A stretch of 10,081 nucleotides of DNA from Campylobacterota bacterium. GTDB taxonomy: Bacteria > Campylobacterota > Campylobacteria > Campylobacterales > Sulfurovaceae. The position numbers and the translations under genes were made by a program. This document shows, piece by piece, positions 7,350 to 10,081 of this stretch (the first letter of the stretch is position 1; the number at the start of each line of letters is the position of its first letter). The notes below the pieces were generated by a model. The model searched no databases and was not told the DNA's origin. It saw only the letters and a list, made by a program, of their open reading frames with translations. The stretch is taken from positions 1 to 10,081 of the forward strand of contig QMKT01000050.1 of assembly GCA_003646505.1 (NCBI GenBank). The letters run 5' to 3'.

Positions 7350-7991
7350 TTATTTTAATGCAGAAATAGCTTTCGCTATTCCATCTGGATGTTTATAGAC
7401 AAATGAACCAGCAACAACAACATTGACACCTGCTGTCTCTAACTCTTTTACATTTTGGTCATTAACCCCACCATCTACTTCTATAAGACATTTTGGATTT
7501 CTTTTTTCTATCATTTCTTTAAGTAGCTGTGCTTTTTCTATCACAGAAGAGATAAATTTTTGTCCGCCAAATCCGGGGTTAACAGACATAAGCAGTACCA
7601 TATCTACATCTTCAAGTAAAAACTCTATGGCTTCAGGTGGCGTATGCGGGTTAAGTGTAATGGCCGGACGTATGCCATAGGCACGTATTTTTTGTATCAA
7701 TCTATGTGGATGTTTTTCTTCTTCAATATGAAAAGAGATAAAACCCGGCTTTAACGGGGCAAAGAGATCTACAAAAAAAGAATTGTTCTGTACCATCAAA
7801 TGAATATCTAAAGGTTTTGTCGCTGCCTTGGCAACGGCTTCGACTACTACAGGGCCGATGGTAAGATTTGGCACAAAATGCCCATCCATGACATCCACAT
7901 GCACAAGATCACAACCACCTTCACAAATGGCTTTTACATCTTCTGCCAAATTTCCAAAATCTGCAGAAAGAATACTCGGTGCTACTAACAT
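7350..7991 (-). CDS. rpe: Ribulose-phosphate 3-epimerase
   Basis: Interconverts ribulose 5-phosphate and xylulose 5-phosphate in the pentose phosphate and Calvin pathways; in this lineage it mainly serves the non-oxidative branch. 213 residues, TIM barrel, full length. Motifs: APSILSADFGNL (4-15); HVDVMDGHFVPNLTIGP (31-47) with metal ligands His31 and Asp33; DIHLMV (62-67) with His64; VNPGFGGQKF (137-146); and EVDGGV (171-176) with Asp173. The two aspartates are the catalytic acid/base pair. The start is ATG at 7991 with AGGA (7997-8000) five bases upstream. It is the first gene of the rpe-trpF-dnaQ operon and is driven by an extended -10 promoter. Campylobacter and Helicobacter have rpe directly beside dnaQ; here trpF sits between them. 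Confidence 0.97.
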   Translation of the reverse strand: MLVAPSILSADFGNLAEDVKAICEGGCDLVHVDVMDGHFVPNLTIGPVVVEAVAKAATKPLDIHLMVQNNSFFVDLFAPLKPGFISFHIEEEKHPHRLIQKIRAYGIRPAITLNPHTPPEAIEFLLEDVDMVLLMSVNPGFGGQKFISSVIEKAQLLKEMIEKRNPKCLIEVDGGVNDQNVKELETAGVNVVVAGSFVYKHPDGIAKAISALK

Positions 7992-8018
7992 ACTTGTCCT
8001 AGTGTAATATTTTAATTT

Positions 8019-8027
8019 ATTATATCA
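8019..8027 (-). promoter_or_regulatory. rpe operon extended -10 promoter
   Basis: On the minus strand TGA plus a perfect TATAAT (plus-strand 8019-8024) lies 28 bp upstream of the rpe start. It predicts a short leader containing the AGGA site. The next candidate element upstream is the REP-type palindrome, only 14 bp away. Confidence 0.65.
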
Positions 8028-8040
8028 TAGGGTGTATAAG

Positions 8041-8096
8041 TGGTCGGTAAACCGACCCTACGAGGATATTTCACGGCAGGGTCAGTTTAGCGACCA
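8041..8096. repeat. REPIN-like element: two REP palindromes in inverted orientation
   Basis: The left unit, GGTCGGTAAACCGACC (8042-8057), forms a 6-7 bp stem and is followed by CTAC, which read on the minus strand gives GTAG before the palindrome. The right unit, GCAG (8076-8079) then GGTCAGTTTAGCGACC (8080-8095), is a diverged copy in the opposite orientation. The outer 19 bases of the two arms match at 17 positions when one is inverted. A GTAG tetranucleotide next to an imperfect palindrome is the hallmark of REPs mobilised by REP-associated tyrosine transposases. None is encoded in the window. The element lies between two divergent promoters, outside any gene. Confidence 0.7.
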
Positions 8097-8148
8097 CAAA
8101 CCAAGAGTAATTTGCATGATCTTAAGCAAAATTTATGTTCAAATTGTC

Positions 8149-8154
8149 TATAAT
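8149..8154 (+). promoter_or_regulatory. rpmB promoter -10
   Basis: A perfect TATAAT lies 74 bp upstream of the rpmB ATG, giving a transcript start near 8161 and a leader of about 68 bases. No -35 is recognisable, and the TG of an extended -10 is one base too far upstream. It is the only good hexamer between the REP element and rpmB. Confidence 0.55.
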
Positions 8155-8168
8155 CCCACAAAATATTC

Positions 8169-8210
8169 ATTGTTTCATATTTGGCTTAATACAAGTATTA
8201 TTGAAACAAT
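8169..8210 (+). promoter_or_regulatory. Nested dyad in the rpmB leader
   Basis: The outer arms ATTGTTTCA (8169-8177) and TGAAACAAT (8202-8210) are perfect 9-bp complements. Between them lies an inner dyad, TAATAC (8187-8192) and GTATTA (8195-8200). Together they fill most of the predicted leader and end six bases before the AAAGGA ribosome binding site (8217-8222). The structure could be an autoregulatory RNA site for L28 or a protein operator. I recognise no known motif. Confidence 0.5.
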
Positions 8211-8228
8211 TCATTCAAAGGACATAGC

Positions 8229-8438
8229 ATGGCAAGAAAATGTGACATTACGGGTAAAGGCCCATTAACAGGAAACAACGTTTCTCACGCAAACAACAAA
8301 ACAAAAAGAAGACAGCTTCCAAACTTAAGATCTGTAAAGATCACACTAGAAGATGGTACAAGTAAAAGAATCAGAGTAGCTGCTTCTACACTTAGAACTA
8401 TGAAGAAAAAAGCTGCTCAAGCTGCTACAGCTGAGTAA
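8229..8438 (+). CDS. rpmB: 50S ribosomal protein L28
   Basis: A 69-residue basic protein of the large ribosomal subunit. It begins [28 protein letters not shown] in pieces typical of bL28 ([24 protein letters not shown]), then the [14 protein letters not shown] strand and an [11 protein letters not shown] helix. Only one cysteine (Cys5) is present, so this is the zinc-free form. A short alanine-rich tail (AAQAATAE) makes it slightly longer than the roughly 64-residue Campylobacter protein as I recall it. ATG at 8229 has AAAGGA six bases upstream. It is the first gene of an apparent rpmB-kch-argJ transcript, and its stop codon is part of a hairpin that touches the kch start. rpmB next to a potassium channel gene is also the arrangement in Helicobacter pylori. 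Confidence 0.97.
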   Translation: MARKCDITGKGPLTGNNVSHANNKTKRRQLPNLRSVKITLEDGTSKRIRVAASTLRTMKKKAAQAATAE

Positions 8439-8461
8439 GTCCCCTTTTTTGGGACTCAGCT
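8429..8461 (+). promoter_or_regulatory. Hairpin joining the rpmB stop and the kch start
   Basis: AGCTGAGT (8429-8436) is the exact complement of ACTCAGCT (8454-8461), with an inner CCC/GGG pairing (8441-8443 with 8451-8453) and six T in the loop. The rpmB stop (8436-8438) lies in the left side. GGGA (8451-8454), the only weak ribosome binding site for kch, lies in the right side, and the TTG start follows at once. The T run is in the loop and only TTT follows the stem, so a coupling element fits better than an intrinsic terminator. Confidence 0.5.
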
Positions 8462-9592
8462 TTGAATATAGTTCAAAAATTTAAAAAGTTTCTCGGATGG
8501 AGAAGCACCCCCAAACCACATATCACCCTAAATGACGAGTATTATGGTCATTTAGCCCCTTTTAGACTCCCCTTCATACTCACTGTACTTGTGATGCTCA
8601 TTGGTACTGTAGGTTATATGCTTATTGATAACTTTCCTCTTATGGATGCTATCTATCAAACAGGTATCACCTTTACCACTGTAGGATTTGGAGAAATTCG
8701 ACCCATCTCTGATGCAGGTCGTATCTTTACTATCACACTGATCATCTTTGGCTTTGTCGTTTTTTCTATTGCCATAGGTATCATCGCAGAAGTCGTTAAA
8801 AAGGGTGAATTCCAAAAAACTATCAAGGAGCGTAAAATGCTTTACGAAATTGCTAGACTTAAACATCATTTTGTTGTCTGTTATCATAACGAATTTACCA
8901 TACAGGTCACTAAACAACTCCGTGCAAGCCACATCCCTTTTGTGGTGGTTGACCCACGTGAGGACATGGAAGAGATCGCCAAGAAATATCACTATCCTTA
9001 TTTTGTTTCTGCCGAACCACATACGGAAGCAGGGATACTCAAATCACATCTCTCCTCTGCAAAAGGTGTCATCACACTAGCAGACAATGTAGCAGACAAC
9101 ATTGCAACCATCGCTTCTGCAAGACTCTACGAAAGAGAGATACACCGCGGCAGAAAATTTCTTATCATTGCCAATGCCAAAAATAATGAAGATGATCAAA
9201 AACTATTGAAACTTGGTGCTAACAAAGTGGTTACAGCAACAAAGCTCATGGCACAACGTATCAACGCAATGGCAGCAAGACCTGATATGGAAAACCTACT
9301 ACAGGAGTTTCTCTATAAAAAAGATACGCCTCTTGATATGGAAGAAGCCAAAGTATCTAAAACATCATGGCTTACACTCAAAAAGATCAAAGAAGCACAT
9401 TTTAGAGATATTGCAAATGTAACGGTTGTGGGTGTACGTCAAAAAGATGGTAAATTCATTCCTATGCCTAAAGGTGATACGATCATTATGCCAGAGTCCA
9501 AGCTTCTACTTATTGGTACGGGAGAAGGTATCTATAAAGCCAAAAAGATCATCCGTAAAAAAGCAAAACCTGAAGAACTTAAATATGTTTAG
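8462..9592 (+). CDS. kch: Two-transmembrane potassium channel with RCK (TrkA-type) gating domain
   Basis: 376 residues. TM1 (about 34-56), pore loop with selectivity filter TTVGFGE (72-78) and TM2 (about 88-111) form an MthK-type pore. A short linker, a Rossmann-like RCK N-lobe (about 136-265) and a TrkA-C lobe (about 296-366) follow. The N-lobe's first loop reads VVCYHNEFT (138-146), without the GxGxxG dinucleotide motif, so NAD(H) is unlikely to bind there. The start is TTG at 8462; the next Met (45) would cut TM1, and an in-frame stop closes the upstream side. The ribosome binding site is weak, so translation probably couples to rpmB. A strong internal site precedes Met126. The Helicobacter counterpart beside L28 is the K+ channel HpKchA. 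The role here is probably inner-membrane K+ uptake or homeostasis, ligand unknown. The product could be equally well named a TrkA-N domain channel. Confidence 0.93.
   Translation: MNIVQKFKKFLGWRSTPKPHITLNDEYYGHLAPFRLPFILTVLVMLIGTVGYMLIDNFPLMDAIYQTGITFTTVGFGEIRPISDAGRIFTITLIIFGFVVFSIAIGIIAEVVKKGEFQKTIKERKMLYEIARLKHHFVVCYHNEFTIQVTKQLRASHIPFVVVDPREDMEEIAKKYHYPYFVSAEPHTEAGILKSHLSSAKGVITLADNVADNIATIASARLYEREIHRGRKFLIIANAKNNEDDQKLLKLGANKVVTATKLMAQRINAMAARPDMENLLQEFLYKKDTPLDMEEAKVSKTSWLTLKKIKEAHFRDIANVTVVGVRQKDGKFIPMPKGDTIIMPESKLLLIGTGEGIYKAKKIIRKKAKPEELKYV
8825..8839 (+). promoter_or_regulatory. Internal ribosome binding site and start inside kch
   Basis: AAGGAG (8825-8830), a near-perfect Shine-Dalgarno, sits six bases before an in-frame ATG (8837-8839) encoding Met126. 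Initiation there would give a 251-residue soluble RCK protein (8837-9592) beginning ten residues before the Rossmann fold. In MthK a corresponding internal start supplies the free RCK subunits of the gating ring. Usage here is inferred. Confidence 0.55.
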
Positions 9593-10081
9593 CATTACAC
9601 CTCTTGAAAAGGGGTTAGAAAATGTTCAAGGTTTCTTTTGTGGTGCCACAAATGTAGGTATGAGAACAAATCCTGCAAACTCAGGTGTCTCAGATATAGA
9701 TGGGGATGTTGCTTTCATACGATCTGAACTCCCTTGCGATATTTCGTGCGTGTTCACCTCCAATACTTTTCAAGCTGCACCCATCAAACACTTCCAAAAA
9801 TATCCTAAAGATTTTCAAACCAATTTTGTGTTGATCAATGCAAAAAATGCCAATGCCATGACAGGTGAAAAAGGCATAGAAGATATAGAGTCTATCATGT
9901 CGACACTCGCAAACACACAAAACGTGCTTAATCCTGTAATGTCCTCAACAGGAGTGATAGGCTATCGTTTACCTATTGACAAGATCACTTCTGCTTTTAG
10001 CACTTTAGACTTTAAAGGTAAAAATTCCCACCATGCTGCGCGTGCCATTATGACAACAGACAGCTTCAAGAAAGAGTTGGC
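9585..10081 (+). CDS. argJ: ArgJ, glutamate N-acetyltransferase (5' part, truncated by window)
   Basis: The first 165 codons of the bifunctional ornithine/glutamate N-acetyltransferase, which recycles the acetyl group in arginine synthesis. Family features: FFCGATNVGMR (17-27), VFTSNTFQAAPIKH (56-69), LINAKNANAMTG (83-94) matching the usual NAxNANAxTG-type loop, MSSTGVIGYRLP (119-130) and ARAIMTTDSFKKE (152-164). The Ala-Thr autocleavage site that generates the catalytic Thr lies further on, past the right edge, so whether the enzyme is intact cannot be judged. ATG at 9585 overlaps the kch stop by eight bases and has only a weak GAAGAA upstream, again pointing to coupled translation. An ATG at 9622 has a purine-rich upstream stretch but is out of frame. 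No ARG box was recognised. Whether the enzyme is mono- or bifunctional is not visible. Confidence 0.93.
   Translation, partial: MFSITPLEKGLENVQGFFCGATNVGMRTNPANSGVSDIDGDVAFIRSELPCDISCVFTSNTFQAAPIKHFQKYPKDFQTNFVLINAKNANAMTGEKGIEDIESIMSTLANTQNVLNPVMSSTGVIGYRLPIDKITSAFSTLDFKGKNSHHAARAIMTTDSFKKEL

Noticed and set aside
8032..8268. Open frame of 78 codons spanning the REP element and rpmB start
   Set aside because: It crosses palindromes, the rpmB promoter and rpmB in another frame, has no ribosome binding site and no recognisable protein character.
9080..9107. Short inverted and direct repeats in kch (CAATGT/ACATTG)
   Set aside because: They arise from the repeated peptide ADNVADNIA in the RCK domain; there is no sign of a separate element.

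Overview
The window looks like chromosomal core DNA of a free-living, sulfur-oxidiser-type Campylobacterota (Sulfurovum/Sulfurimonas-like). This is inferred from moderate AT richness, protein similarity by eye, and gene order. The rpe-dnaQ neighbourhood and the rpmB-potassium channel adjacency both match arrangements I remember from Campylobacter and Helicobacter. I could not check the genus by search. No phage, CRISPR, insertion sequence, tRNA or rRNA is visible.

Layout. At the left edge, two small minus-strand genes (a 72-residue coiled-coil protein, then a partial ZapA-like protein) diverge from uvrB across a short shared promoter region. uvrB (UvrABC damage recognition) and ppk (polyphosphate kinase 1) follow on the plus strand, each with an extended -10 promoter. 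A 124-bp gap after ppk holds an intrinsic terminator and two more hairpins. Next come a gamma-class carbonic anhydrase-like protein and an EI24/CysZ-like membrane protein that overlap by one base. This pair converges on a tightly packed minus-strand operon read rpe, trpF, dnaQ-like exonuclease. The convergent genes overlap by four bases, and a terminator hairpin sits inside the overlapping coding ends.

The 237-bp gap between rpe and rpmB holds two divergent promoters, a paired REP-type palindrome (REPIN-like) and a large dyad in the rpmB leader. To the right lies an apparent rpmB-kch-argJ operon. rpmB encodes ribosomal protein L28. kch encodes a two-helix RCK potassium channel with a TTG start next to a hairpin that contains the rpmB stop codon. 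argJ overlaps the kch stop and runs off the window.

The proteins are mostly well-known families (DNA repair, polyphosphate, CO2/bicarbonate, pentose phosphate, tryptophan, arginine, K+ transport), and I see no new multi-gene system. The most interesting signals are regulatory and structural: the near-consensus internal ribosome binding site in kch, placed to make a free RCK domain as in MthK-type channels; the REPIN-like element; the rpmB leader dyad; the rpmB/kch coupling hairpin; and the ZapA/ZapB-like pair beside uvrB.
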